From positions 1 to 6,570 of the forward strand of contig CAYQAJ010000288.1 in assembly GCA_964415245.1 (NCBI GenBank): a stretch of DNA of 6,570 bases, given 5' to 3'. Numbering within the stretch: the first letter of the stretch is position 1; each line of letters starts with the position of its first letter. Both the position numbers and the translations under genes were made by a program. The DNA comes from CAYQAJ01 sp964415245 (GTDB taxonomy: Bacteria > Planctomycetota > Planctomycetia > Pirellulales > Pirellulaceae). The notes below the pieces were generated by a model. It was not told the origin of the DNA and searched no databases. It worked only from the letters and a program-made list of their open reading frames with translations. Positions 1 to 5,317 of the stretch are shown here, one piece after another.

Positions 1-699
1 GGCCGCGCCGTGGGAAGGATCGAACGTCCGGCTGCACGTACGACATGTTGCGCTATGCTGTCCGACAGTTCCCGGAAAGATGTCTCCGCAGGCGGAACAA
101 TAGAGTTGCACCTCGCGTTTGCGATGGGGAAATGCGTTGCGTGCAATTACGTAGGAGCGAAACAGGTCGACGAGCCGTTGGCACTGTGGGCATTCGACCT
201 GCATGACCCAGAAGTAATACAACACCTGTGCCTTGCGACCCTGTGAGTCTCGGGACACGTACAGGTCGCGAATGGACGGTGCTACGTCTTCCGACAGTTT
301 GTCGAACGCATCAAGTAGTTCGCGGCGGTTCATTGGCCCCAGCGCCGTGCGAACGGACTCGACGGCAACGGGATTGATGTCGCGCCCCAGAGCTGTCATC
401 CCGAGTTTGTGCGCCTCCCCAATGGTCGTGCCTGACCCCATGAACGGGTCGAACACGCTCCAGTCCGAGAGTGCGTGGGAACGATAAAACTCCCGCTGCA
501 GGTCGGCGCCATCCGGAAGCGCGCATCCAAGCAGAATGCCGCGAAAAACCGAGCCGAGCCGATTGGCCCACCACTTGTGGACGTGGTAAATGGGCCGGTG
601 GAGCTCCTTGCGCCAACTCTCCCGTTCGGCCAGTCGCGAAAGGAATTCGAACGGAAGCGTTTCCGACTCAATGAGCGGTATTTCGGGTTTTCGATTCAT
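1..699 (-). CDS. DNA methyltransferase (probable restriction-modification), N-terminal part, cut by window edge
   Basis: This frame stays open from ATG at 699-697 to base 1, giving 233 residues with no stop, so the C-terminus lies outside the window. It opens with a basic, Trp-rich segment (about residues 35-55, HVHKWWANRLGSVFRG). The SAM-binding motif I follows at residues 83-92 (FDPFMGSGTT), then GRDINPVAVE at 105-114, typical of the strand and acidic residue that bind the cofactor in N4-cytosine/N6-adenine methyltransferases. Three CxxC pairs (about residues 170/173, 201/204 and 219/222) look like a zinc-ribbon insertion. The catalytic (D/N/S)PP(Y/F) motif is not seen and is expected beyond the left edge, so the order would be motif I before motif IV. 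Inference: it modifies the site cut by the nuclease encoded upstream on the same strand. Target base and site cannot be read. The start has no strong Shine-Dalgarno site, but motif spacing supports it. Confidence 0.85.
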   Translation of the reverse strand, partial: MNRKPEIPLIESETLPFEFLSRLAERESWRKELHRPIYHVHKWWANRLGSVFRGILLGCALPDGADLQREFYRSHALSDWSVFDPFMGSGTTIGEAHKLGMTALGRDINPVAVESVRTALGPMNRRELLDAFDKLSEDVAPSIRDLYVSRDSQGRKAQVLYYFWVMQVECPQCQRLVDLFRSYVIARNAFPHRKREVQLYCSACGDIFPGTVGQHSATCRTCSRTFDPSHGAA

Positions 700-718
700 G
701 TCTTGCCGAGTCCGCCGA

Positions 719-1003
719 TCATTCGCGGCGCGGGAATTCGCGCATTGTAACGCGGTCGCCGCTGGTTCCCTTGAGTCTCCACGCCCGAAAACGATGGACC
801 CGACCTGCGCCGGGGTTGGCGATCTTCCGCGATTTCAATGTGTTTCTCGCGAGGTCGAAGGCGTAGCCCACGATCAACTCCTTGGCCTCAACTCGGCGCA
901 ATTCGCCCACGTCGATGAATCGGGACCGAATTTCAGTAGTTCCCAATACGTTGCTTTTCAGGAGGTTTCTTGAGTTTCTCGATGGAACGCTAGCATTCTG
1001 CAA
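719..1003 (-). CDS. Small unrecognised frame inside the restriction-modification cassette; possibly a 5'-truncated remnant
   Basis: This frame of up to 94 codons lies between the nuclease and methyltransferase genes on the same strand and ends 19 bp before the methyltransferase ATG. I do not recognise it. The middle reads like genuine protein (around residues 29-80: RFIDVGELRRVEAKELIVGY, then AFDLARNTLKSRKIANPGAG), and its third codon positions are mostly G or C, which supports coding. The 5' end is poor: the first possible start is TTG at 1003-1001 directly after an in-frame TGA, there is no Shine-Dalgarno site, and no early in-frame ATG exists. It could be a small accessory protein with a non-ATG start, or the C-terminal remnant of a gene whose front was lost. 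No catalytic motif, signal peptide or membrane segment is visible. Confidence 0.4.
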   Translation of the reverse strand: MQNASVPSRNSRNLLKSNVLGTTEIRSRFIDVGELRRVEAKELIVGYAFDLARNTLKSRKIANPGAGRVHRFRAWRLKGTSGDRVTMREFPRRE

Positions 1004-1125
1004 TCAGCTAGCAGTCGTGCGCAGGTCCGGGTTCTGAAGGCTGAATGCTGATCGCTCCGGCGACGAATGTTGCGATGCCCCTTTCGCGACGCCCGAAAAA
1101 CCCCGGAGAATTGCTCAGTTTGGAA

Positions 1126-1707
1126 CTACTGAATTTTGATTTCGGCAGGCAGAATCAGCGTCTGTTGGTGAGCCACCCCCTCGACCAATTGAAACGGTGT
1201 CGGCACGACGTACATCTTACGATCGCGGATGAGAAGGTCGCCGTACGTCCCGAACCCCTTTACGCTTTTGTTCTCGTGCACGTACTCATGATCCGCATTG
1301 AGAAAGTCTCCGTGGCAAACAACGAGATCGAGCACGGGATAGCTGTCGCCATCGGGCTGTTTCGGATAGCGGCCAAAGACGTAGTAGATGGTGCGCCCGT
1401 TGTGGAACCCCGTCGGAACCTGGCTGTTGCTGTCAAAGCTGGCGTCGCGGCCGGGGTATGCCAGTCCCTTTAGTTCATACCCATCCGTCGTCGTGACCAT
1501 GCGGAAATCGGGGTAACTGTTCCTGCCCCCGACTTCGAAATCGGCGCCCGTTTCGACAAGCCGGGCATGGAACCAGTTCTGATAGTGGTACTCCTTGTCG
1601 GTGCTGCTCACTCGATGGATGAACTCGCCGCGCCGAATCGCCACGACGCACTTCTCGAATACATCGAGTACCTTTGCCTGAGCTTTCCTTTGTTTCGATT
1701 TCGCCAT
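1126..1707 (-). CDS. Probable type II restriction endonuclease, PD-(D/E)xK fold
   Basis: The protein has 193 residues from ATG at 1707-1705. An in-frame GTG sits directly before it at 1710 and lies nearer the usual distance from the ggaagg at about 1718-1723, so either start is possible. Counting from that GTG as residue 1, an N-terminal helical region (about 38-52, DKEYHYQNWFHARLV) is followed by PDF at 67-69 and ELKG at 79-82. This gives the spaced D68...E79-x-K81 signature of PD-(D/E)xK nucleases. A segment around 93-102 (DSNSQVPTGF) and a following hydrophobic strand (TIYYVFGRY) also look like restriction enzymes of this fold. Expected role: Mg-dependent double-strand cleavage of unmodified DNA, with the downstream methyltransferase protecting the host. 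Length suits a compact type II enzyme. Lines sampled in this gene have lower GC than metF, consistent with horizontal acquisition. The specific family and recognition site are not recognised. Confidence 0.7.
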   Translation of the reverse strand: MAKSKQRKAQAKVLDVFEKCVVAIRRGEFIHRVSSTDKEYHYQNWFHARLVETGADFEVGGRNSYPDFRMVTTTDGYELKGLAYPGRDASFDSNSQVPTGFHNGRTIYYVFGRYPKQPDGDSYPVLDLVVCHGDFLNADHEYVHENKSVKGFGTYGDLLIRDRKMYVVPTPFQLVEGVAHQQTLILPAEIKIQ

Positions 1708-1757
1708 CACGTGGCGCCCTTCCGATTACCCCAACGCAGTGTCGGGAGCGAAGATGA

Positions 1758-1763
1758 AGTATA
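1758..1763 (-). promoter_or_regulatory. Candidate -10 element for the restriction endonuclease gene
   Basis: On the minus strand TATACT lies about 50 bp upstream of the endonuclease ATG, in the 88-bp gap after metF. It matches five of six bases of TATAAT. No good -35 hexamer is found at 16-18 bp, so this is weak. If real, the cassette is transcribed independently of metF. Confidence 0.25.
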
Positions 1764-1783
1764 CACGTTTGGTGCGTTTAGGA

Positions 1784-1799
1784 AGCGGCGCTCGCCGCT
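1784..1799 (-). terminator. Hairpin at the metF stop codon, weak terminator candidate
   Basis: AGCGGC (1784-1789) and GCCGCT (1794-1799) form a perfect six-pair GC-rich stem with a four-base loop. The stem overlaps the metF stop codon by one base. On the minus strand it is followed by TTCCTAAA rather than a run of T, so it is either an inefficient intrinsic terminator or a 3'-end stabilising stem. Confidence 0.4.
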
Positions 1800-2671
1800 C
1801 ATTCCTTCCAGCCGACGGCCTGCAGGACCGAGGCCGTGGCCTGCGACTTGTTTAGCACGTAGAAGTGCATGCCCGGCACACCGGCGTCGAGCAATTCCCG
1901 CACCTGCCGGGCAGCGAACTCGACGCCGACCTGAAACTGCCAATCCGGGTCGTCGTCTCTTTCGTTAAGCCGCGCGACGAACGCGGGCGGCAGCACCGCG
2001 CCGCACAGCGACGTGATCCGCTGAATCTGCGCGAGGTTGGTCACGGGCAAAAGGCCAGGCACGAGCGGCACGGCGATGCCGATGCGCGCGTAAGCGTCGC
2101 GAAAGCGGCGGAAATCGTCGTTGTTGTAAAAGAGCTGCGTGATGACCACGTCGGCGCCGGCGTCGACTTTGCGCTTCAGGTTTTCGAGATCGACCTGGGG
2201 GCTGGGCGCCTCGTGGTGCTTCTCGGGATAGCCGGCCACGGCAATGCCGAACTGCGGGAATTCCGCCCGAATGAGCGCCACGAGCTCATTGGCGTAGCGC
2301 AGGCCGCCTTTGGCCGGAATGAACGACTTTTCGTCGCGTGGCGGATCGCCGCGCAGCGCGACAATGTTCTCAATGCCGCGCTGCCTGGCTTCGGCCAGAT
2401 ACGATCGCAGTTGATCGACGGTCGAACCCACCACAGTCAGGTGCGAGCCGACCGAGATCGAAAACCGTTCGCGGACTTGCGTGACGATGTCGAGCGTTTT
2501 GGTGCGAGTCGAGCCGCCCGCTCCGTAGGTGCAGGTGATGAAGCTGGGGCGGAATCGCATCAGCTCGGCAACGTGGCGAAACAGCGCTTCGTCGCCGACC
2601 GGCGTCTTGGGCGGGAACAGTTCGAACGACAGGCCGAATTTGCCGGGGGTGTAGACTTGGGAGAACTTCAT
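1799..2671 (-). CDS. metF: 5,10-methylenetetrahydrofolate reductase
   Basis: This is a 290-residue FAD-dependent TIM-barrel enzyme that reduces 5,10-methylene-THF to 5-methyl-THF in the cytoplasm, supplying the methyl group for methionine synthesis. Family motifs appear in order: SFELFPPKTP near the N-terminus with the catalytic Glu at residue 17, TCTYGAGGSTR at 47-56, SHLTVVG at 76-82, ALRGDPP at 105-111 with the conserved Asp at 109, AGYPEKHHEA at 146-155, ITQLFY at 177-182 with the conserved Gln, PGLLPVTN at 205-212 and GMHFYVLN at 267-274. Length is normal for bacterial MetF and nothing is missing. The frame extends three codons to a TTG at 2680, but ATG at 2671-2669 fits the family start better. 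No clear Shine-Dalgarno site is present. It lies downstream of the GlmU-like gene on the same strand, separated by 161 bp that contain an inverted repeat, so co-transcription is doubtful. Confidence 0.97.
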   Translation of the reverse strand: MKFSQVYTPGKFGLSFELFPPKTPVGDEALFRHVAELMRFRPSFITCTYGAGGSTRTKTLDIVTQVRERFSISVGSHLTVVGSTVDQLRSYLAEARQRGIENIVALRGDPPRDEKSFIPAKGGLRYANELVALIRAEFPQFGIAVAGYPEKHHEAPSPQVDLENLKRKVDAGADVVITQLFYNNDDFRRFRDAYARIGIAVPLVPGLLPVTNLAQIQRITSLCGAVLPPAFVARLNERDDDPDWQFQVGVEFAARQVRELLDAGVPGMHFYVLNKSQATASVLQAVGWKE

Positions 2672-2704
2672 GCTGCGCAAGTTTTCAGTTTTCGGTTACG
2701 GACG

Positions 2705-2776
2705 GTCCGTTGTCAGTAGTCCGTTGTCAGTTGCAATTGCGGTAAATCCACTGACAACTGACGACTGACAACTGAC
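2705..2776. repeat. Inverted repeat with 27-bp arms, each made of two 14-bp units
   Basis: The left arm is 2705-2731 and the right arm 2750-2776, with an 18-base spacer. Aligned as reverse complements, 24 of 27 positions match. Each arm is two tandem 14-mers: gtccgttgtcagta / gtccgttgtcagtt on the left, and actgacaactgacg / actgacaactgaca on the right. It lies between the GlmU-like stop and the metF start and could fold as a long hairpin in the minus-strand transcript. No poly-T tract marks a standard terminator. It could be a dispersed intergenic repeat or a processing or termination hairpin. Confidence 0.8.
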
Positions 2777-2832
2777 AAAGACCAACGATTCGCCGCCATG
2801 AGGCAGCCCCGTCGTGATTCGCAGAGAAGAGC

Positions 2833-4074
2833 TTACAGCGAGAGCGGCTCGCCGGCCAGTTGCCGCTCGTTCCGCGTGAGATCGAACATGTCGTGAACGA
2901 GCTGCACGTCGCACGGGCGCTGCTCGACCTTGCGGCGGGTGAACATCCGCTGCTGCGTGGCGATCATCACTTCGGGAGGCAGCTCGGTCACTTGGCCGAA
3001 CGAGCGGGCGTAGTTCACGAAGCTGGGAACGTTCGTGGTGACGAAACCGTACACCATGCTGCACGCGCCGATCGTCTTGCCGGTGAAGACGCTGGTGTTG
3101 ATGGCGGTTTTGGCGTAGTCGCCCATGATGCAGCCCAGGAACTGCATGCCCGAGGCAACCCGCTCGCCGCGGTATTCCATTTTGACTTCGCCGTAGGTGT
3201 TTTTGAGGTCGCTGTTGCAGGTGCCGGCGCCGAGGTTGATCCAGCTTCCCAGGTAACTGTGTCCGAGAAAGCCGTGGTGCTGCTTGTTGGTATACGGCTC
3301 GACGACCGACTCCTCGACCTCGCCGCCGATCTTGGTGGTGTGGCCCAGCGAGACGGATCCCTTGATGGCAGCGTGTTCGAGCACTCGTGCCCCCCGCCCC
3401 ACGTAGATCGGCCCGCTGAGAAAGCTGTACGGCCCGATGGCTGCCTTCTCATCCAGCACGATGGGCCCGCCGCTGGAATCGGTGACCACGTACTGGCCCA
3501 ATGTGGCGCCTTCGGCGGCAAACACGCCGTCGGCCACTTCGCGGAACGAGCCGTCGCGGAGTCGGTGCTCGACGTTCTCCGCAAACGCCTCGAGGTTGTA
3601 GCGGATGGCGTCGTGCGGATAGTGCAACAGGGGCAGTTGGGCATCGAGCGGCGCCAGGTTTTCCACAAGGCGCTGAAACGTCGCCGATAGTGACGCCGGC
3701 GCGATGTCGGGCAGTTCCGTCTGACCGTCGGCCACCAGAGCCGCGGCGACCGAATTGCCGTCGACCACGATACCCGGGCGACCGGCCTGCCAGATGCGCT
3801 TCAACTCCTGCACGGCCGAATGCGAAGGCACGAGTCGCGCGTTGACCAGCAGCAGCTTGCCACCGCTCGCCGTGGGCGGACGCGAAAGATCGGGCGAGTC
3901 GGCAGCCTGCACCGCCGCCAGGTGCGACCGCACGACGGCCGACAGCGGCGCATCGAAACCGCGTAGCCAGTCAATCAGTCGGTAGCCGGCGCAGGTAATG
4001 GCGTAGGCCGGCCTGCCGATCGTGATCGGATAGAGCCGCGTCACCTGCTCGTCTTCGAATACGAGCAATCCCAT
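2833..4074 (-). CDS. GlmU-like sugar-nucleotidyltransferase / left-handed beta-helix acyltransferase
   Basis: This 413-residue protein matches the alternative GlmU-like family (putative sugar nucleotidyltransferase plus acetyltransferase) known from Bacteroidetes and Planctomycetes. The N-terminal half (residues 1-about 185) is the divergent nucleotidyltransferase-like part, opening MGLLVFEDEQ and carrying LYPITIGRPAYAI (14-26) and LLLVNARLVPS (74-84). The C-terminal half (about 190-365) is a left-handed beta-helix with hexapeptide repeats, including IGPYSFLSGPIYVGRGARV, then NKQHHGFLGHSYLGSWINLG (263-282) and AGTCNSDLKNTYGEV (283-297), the family's most conserved stretch. The likely role is making or modifying an activated amino sugar such as UDP-GlcNAc in the cytoplasm; the exact reaction is inferred only from family. 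I chose ATG at 4074 because it has an AGG six bases upstream and matches the family N-terminus; a TTG at 4110 lies inside a repeat. It heads the leftward gene run. Confidence 0.9.
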   Translation of the reverse strand: MGLLVFEDEQVTRLYPITIGRPAYAITCAGYRLIDWLRGFDAPLSAVVRSHLAAVQAADSPDLSRPPTASGGKLLLVNARLVPSHSAVQELKRIWQAGRPGIVVDGNSVAAALVADGQTELPDIAPASLSATFQRLVENLAPLDAQLPLLHYPHDAIRYNLEAFAENVEHRLRDGSFREVADGVFAAEGATLGQYVVTDSSGGPIVLDEKAAIGPYSFLSGPIYVGRGARVLEHAAIKGSVSLGHTTKIGGEVEESVVEPYTNKQHHGFLGHSYLGSWINLGAGTCNSDLKNTYGEVKMEYRGERVASGMQFLGCIMGDYAKTAINTSVFTGKTIGACSMVYGFVTTNVPSFVNYARSFGQVTELPPEVMIATQQRMFTRRKVEQRPCDVQLVHDMFDLTRNERQLAGEPLSL

Positions 4075-4092
4075 AATCAACCTGTAGCACGC

Positions 4093-4134
4093 CCCGCCTG
4101 CCGGGAACAAAGTAGGTTCCGTCTGCCGGGCGGG
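4093..4134. repeat. Hairpin repeat element upstream of the GlmU-like gene
   Basis: Outer arms CCCGCC (4093-4098) and GGCGGG (4129-4134) enclose inner arms GGAAC (4104-4108) and GTTCC (4116-4120), with loop aaagtag. The octamer CTGCCGGG occurs twice in direct orientation (4098-4105 and 4123-4130). The element starts about 19 bp upstream of the GlmU-like start codon, so it may lie in that gene's 5' leader. I recall similar elements scattered in planctomycete intergenic regions, which is memory rather than a search. Confidence 0.55.
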
Positions 4135-4234
4135 ACCTTAATTCGATTCGGTGTTGTGGCCGGTCTCCGGACCGAGCCACACTTGCGCAACCGACGTCTC
4201 GATGCCGGAGACCTTCGGTCGTTCCTTTCGGCGG

Positions 4235-4283
4235 GGTCGGGAGACCCGCGCCGAACAGTGGTCGGGAGACCCGCGCCGAACAG
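4235..4283. repeat. Two perfect tandem copies of a 24-bp unit, period 25
   Basis: Positions 4235-4258 and 4260-4283 are identical (beginning ggtcgggagacccgcgcc and ending gaacag), separated by one base. Inside each unit CGGG-AGA-CCCG forms a small hairpin. On the minus strand the repeat yields Arg/Gly/Ser-Pro-rich frames of a kind I recall as spurious annotated proteins in planctomycete genomes, suggesting a dispersed non-coding repeat. Confidence 0.75.
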
Positions 4284-4289
4284 CGACAG

Positions 4290-4330
4290 CAAGTGCCGAC
4301 GCCGAAAGCACTTGCCGACGCTGGGCAAGT
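4290..4330. repeat. Two overlapping, mutually exclusive hairpins
   Basis: CAAGTGC (4290-4296) pairs with GCACTTG (4308-4314), while ACTTGCC (4310-4316) pairs with GGCAAGT (4324-4330). Both stems are seven perfect pairs and share bases 4310-4314, so only one can form at a time in a single strand. A cgacgc-containing spacer follows each left arm. No adjacent coding gene makes an attenuator role obvious. Confidence 0.5.
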
Positions 4331-4616
4331 ATCGGTCGCGCATAGTGCGCGGTCAAGGCGAGTCGTCCGGGTACTTGGCAGCAAGTCGAATCGCAGCGGC
4401 GCTGAACTTCCGTCGTAAGTTGGCGTGCGACATCGCTCGCGGCCTGTATTGCGAGGCGTGGGGCGGCGGTGATCATCGCCATGTTCGACGTAAGTCGTCG
4501 CGGCGTCGAGTTTTCTAGGTTCCTTGGATCCAACCTGTGCCAAGTGTCGCGTCGCGCAACCTCGAAACATCAAAACGCCCTGATGCATGGATCGAATGCG
4601 AACAATACGCGGCCGC

Positions 4617-4645
4617 TTGCCGCCCGAAATGCCGCGCCCTACAAT
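4617..4645 (+). promoter_or_regulatory. Candidate sigma-70-type promoter for tRNA-Leu
   Basis: TTGCCG (4617-4622) and TACAAT (4640-4645) are separated by exactly 17 bp. The -35 matches four of six and the -10 five of six consensus bases. A start near 4652 would leave about 75 bases of 5' leader before the mature tRNA end at 4727. It could also serve the downstream protein genes, since no better promoter was seen between the tRNA and 5018. Confidence 0.5.
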
Positions 4646-4726
4646 CGGGGGTCAGTCGAGGGGACCCGCGCGGCCGCGCCGTGGTTGATTGGGGGCGCGA
4701 ACCTTGTCGCCGGCTCGGCGCTCAAC

Positions 4727-4809
4727 GCCAGAGTGGCGGAATGGCAGACGCGCTGGATTCAAAATCCAGTGCCCGCAAGGGCGTGAGGGTTCGACTCCCT
4801 CCTCTGGTA
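4727..4809 (+). tRNA. tRNA-Leu, anticodon CAA
   Basis: The 83-nt gene folds as a class II tRNA. The acceptor stem GCCAGAG (4727-4733) pairs with CTCTGGT (4802-4808) with a G-U pair at the top, and discriminator A is at 4809. The anticodon stem CTGGA/TCCAG (4753-4757, 4765-4769) closes the loop TTCAAAA with anticodon CAA at 4760-4762, reading UUG. A long variable arm with a gcccgcaagggc hairpin (4771-4782) marks a leucine-type tRNA. The T arm is GAGGG, TTCGACT, CCCTC (4785-4801). The 3' CCA is not encoded: the bases after the discriminator are CTG. Confidence 0.97.
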
Positions 4810-4904
4810 CTGACTGCCTGGGAAACTACCTTCGCGCGGCAAAGCGACTCGTGGCCGGCTCTTCTTCGGGCAGGACCGCGAGAAACAAGCTCGGGAGCGG
4901 TTGG

Positions 4905-4941
4905 GTACTGCCCGCAGAGGGGCGTACTGCCAGCAGGGGGC
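4905..4941. repeat. Imperfect 19-bp tandem duplication
   Basis: gtactgcccgcagaggggc (4905-4923) is followed directly by gtactgccagcagggggc (4924-4941), differing by one substitution and a small indel-like change. It lies in the 208-bp gap between the tRNA and the 99-residue gene. A stem with GGCCGA (4952-4957) and TCGGCC (4979-4984) follows, but no T-run, so no terminator is called. Confidence 0.5.
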
Positions 4942-5005
4942 ACTGGGCTTCGGCCGAGAAACGTCGCCGACGGCGGCATCGGCCCAGGCGAATCCGTGGC
5001 GGGGC

Positions 5006-5010
5006 GAGGA
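5006..5010 (+). promoter_or_regulatory. Strong Shine-Dalgarno site for the 99-residue gene
   Basis: GAGGA ends seven bases before ATG 5018-5020. It is the best ribosome site in the window and fixes the start there, rejecting the longer in-frame extension towards 4901. Confidence 0.7.
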
Positions 5011-5017
5011 CGCGACC

Positions 5018-5317
5018 ATGTATCTCGTTGTCGATCCGTTGACGCAATTCTACATCTTCACCGAAGTCGATCCCCGCGAGGACGGATACGAGGGACCGGT
5101 CGAGACCGACGTGCGTCTCGACGGAATCGGCACCTGGGAAGAAGCCACGGGCAAGGCGACCACCGCCGTGCCCTGCCTCGGTCACTCGCCGGACAACGCG
5201 AAGCACTTTCGCGTCTTCTACAGCATGCGGGAGTGCCGACAGGCGGGCTTCGTTCCCACTTCTTCGGTCTACGGCAAGTACCGAACCTGGCACGAATTCC
5301 ACGAAGACCCGTTGTGA
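5018..5317 (+). CDS. Protein of unknown function, 99 residues
   Basis: I do not recognise this protein. It starts MYLVVDPLTQFYIFTEVDPR and is rich in acidic and aromatic residues, with a D/E-rich first half (VDPREDGYEGPVETDV, 17-32), a short Cys-His segment around CLGHSPDN (53-60), and an aromatic C-terminal end (SVYGKYRTWHEFHEDPL, 83-99). There is no signal peptide, membrane segment or nuclease motif, and it does not look like RelE, PIN or Doc toxins. The start is set by GAGGA seven bases upstream. Its last four bases, GTGA, are shared with the start of the next gene, which encodes a Phd-type antitoxin-like protein, so the two are probably translationally coupled. This allows, but does not show, that it is the partner of that protein. 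It could equally be a lineage-specific hypothetical protein. Confidence 0.75.
   Translation: MYLVVDPLTQFYIFTEVDPREDGYEGPVETDVRLDGIGTWEEATGKATTAVPCLGHSPDNAKHFRVFYSMRECRQAGFVPTSSVYGKYRTWHEFHEDPL

Larger units (their letters stand above)
4135..4616. other. About 480 bp without a convincing gene; repeat- and hairpin-rich intergenic DNA
   Basis: Several open frames cross this stretch on both strands, but none has a recognisable motif, a good ribosome site or a plausible composition; they are Arg/Ser/Pro-rich, as expected from random GC-rich frames. It separates the leftward GlmU-like gene from the rightward tRNA, so promoters for both sides must lie near its ends. Besides the repeats listed separately it holds a hairpin at 4158-4178 (GGC-CGGTC, loop TCCG, GACCG-GCC with one bulged A). 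Nothing recognisable was seen from 4331 to 4616. Confidence 0.6.

Noticed and set aside
1..13. ggccgcgccgtgg also occurs near 4671-4683, suggesting a repeat.
   Set aside because: It is only 13 bp of very GC-rich sequence with no extension on either side, so chance is a sufficient explanation.
115..145. Apparent frameshift in the methyltransferase between the first and second CxxC pairs.
   Set aside because: Re-reading the minus strand shows four C in the run at 127-130; the frame then stays open through all three CxxC pairs to base 1.
1080..1125. C/A-rich stretch with cccgaaaaaccccgg as a terminator after the endonuclease gene.
   Set aside because: The two GC blocks are direct, not inverted, so no stem forms.
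1865..3690. Long rightward frames opposite metF and the GlmU-like gene.
   Set aside because: They are antisense shadows of GC-rich genes; their sequences lack family motifs while the minus strand carries complete ones.
4235..4330. Possible CRISPR array.
   Set aside because: There are only two units, separated by one base, with no spacers and no cas genes nearby.
4077..4588. Leftward Arg/Gly/Ser/Pro-rich frames upstream of the GlmU-like gene.
   Set aside because: They are generated by the 25-bp tandem repeat and hairpin elements in several frames, with no ribosome site or domain.
4469..4786. Rightward open frame ending in ...RVAEWQTRWIQNPVPARA.
   Set aside because: The C-terminal part is the translation of tRNA-Leu, a well-known false protein; the rest has no recognisable content.
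4785..4809. tRNA 3' end as an attachment site for an integrated element.
   Set aside because: No second copy of the T-arm/acceptor sequence and no integrase was found in the window.
4901..5017. Longer N-terminus for the 99-residue protein.
   Set aside because: It covers the 19-bp tandem duplication and a hairpin with no protein-like signal, and the strong GAGGA lies just before ATG 5018.
4537..5313. Long N-terminal extension of the Phd-like frame.
   Set aside because: It runs through the tRNA and the well-supported 99-residue gene; the Phd domain begins at GTG 5314.
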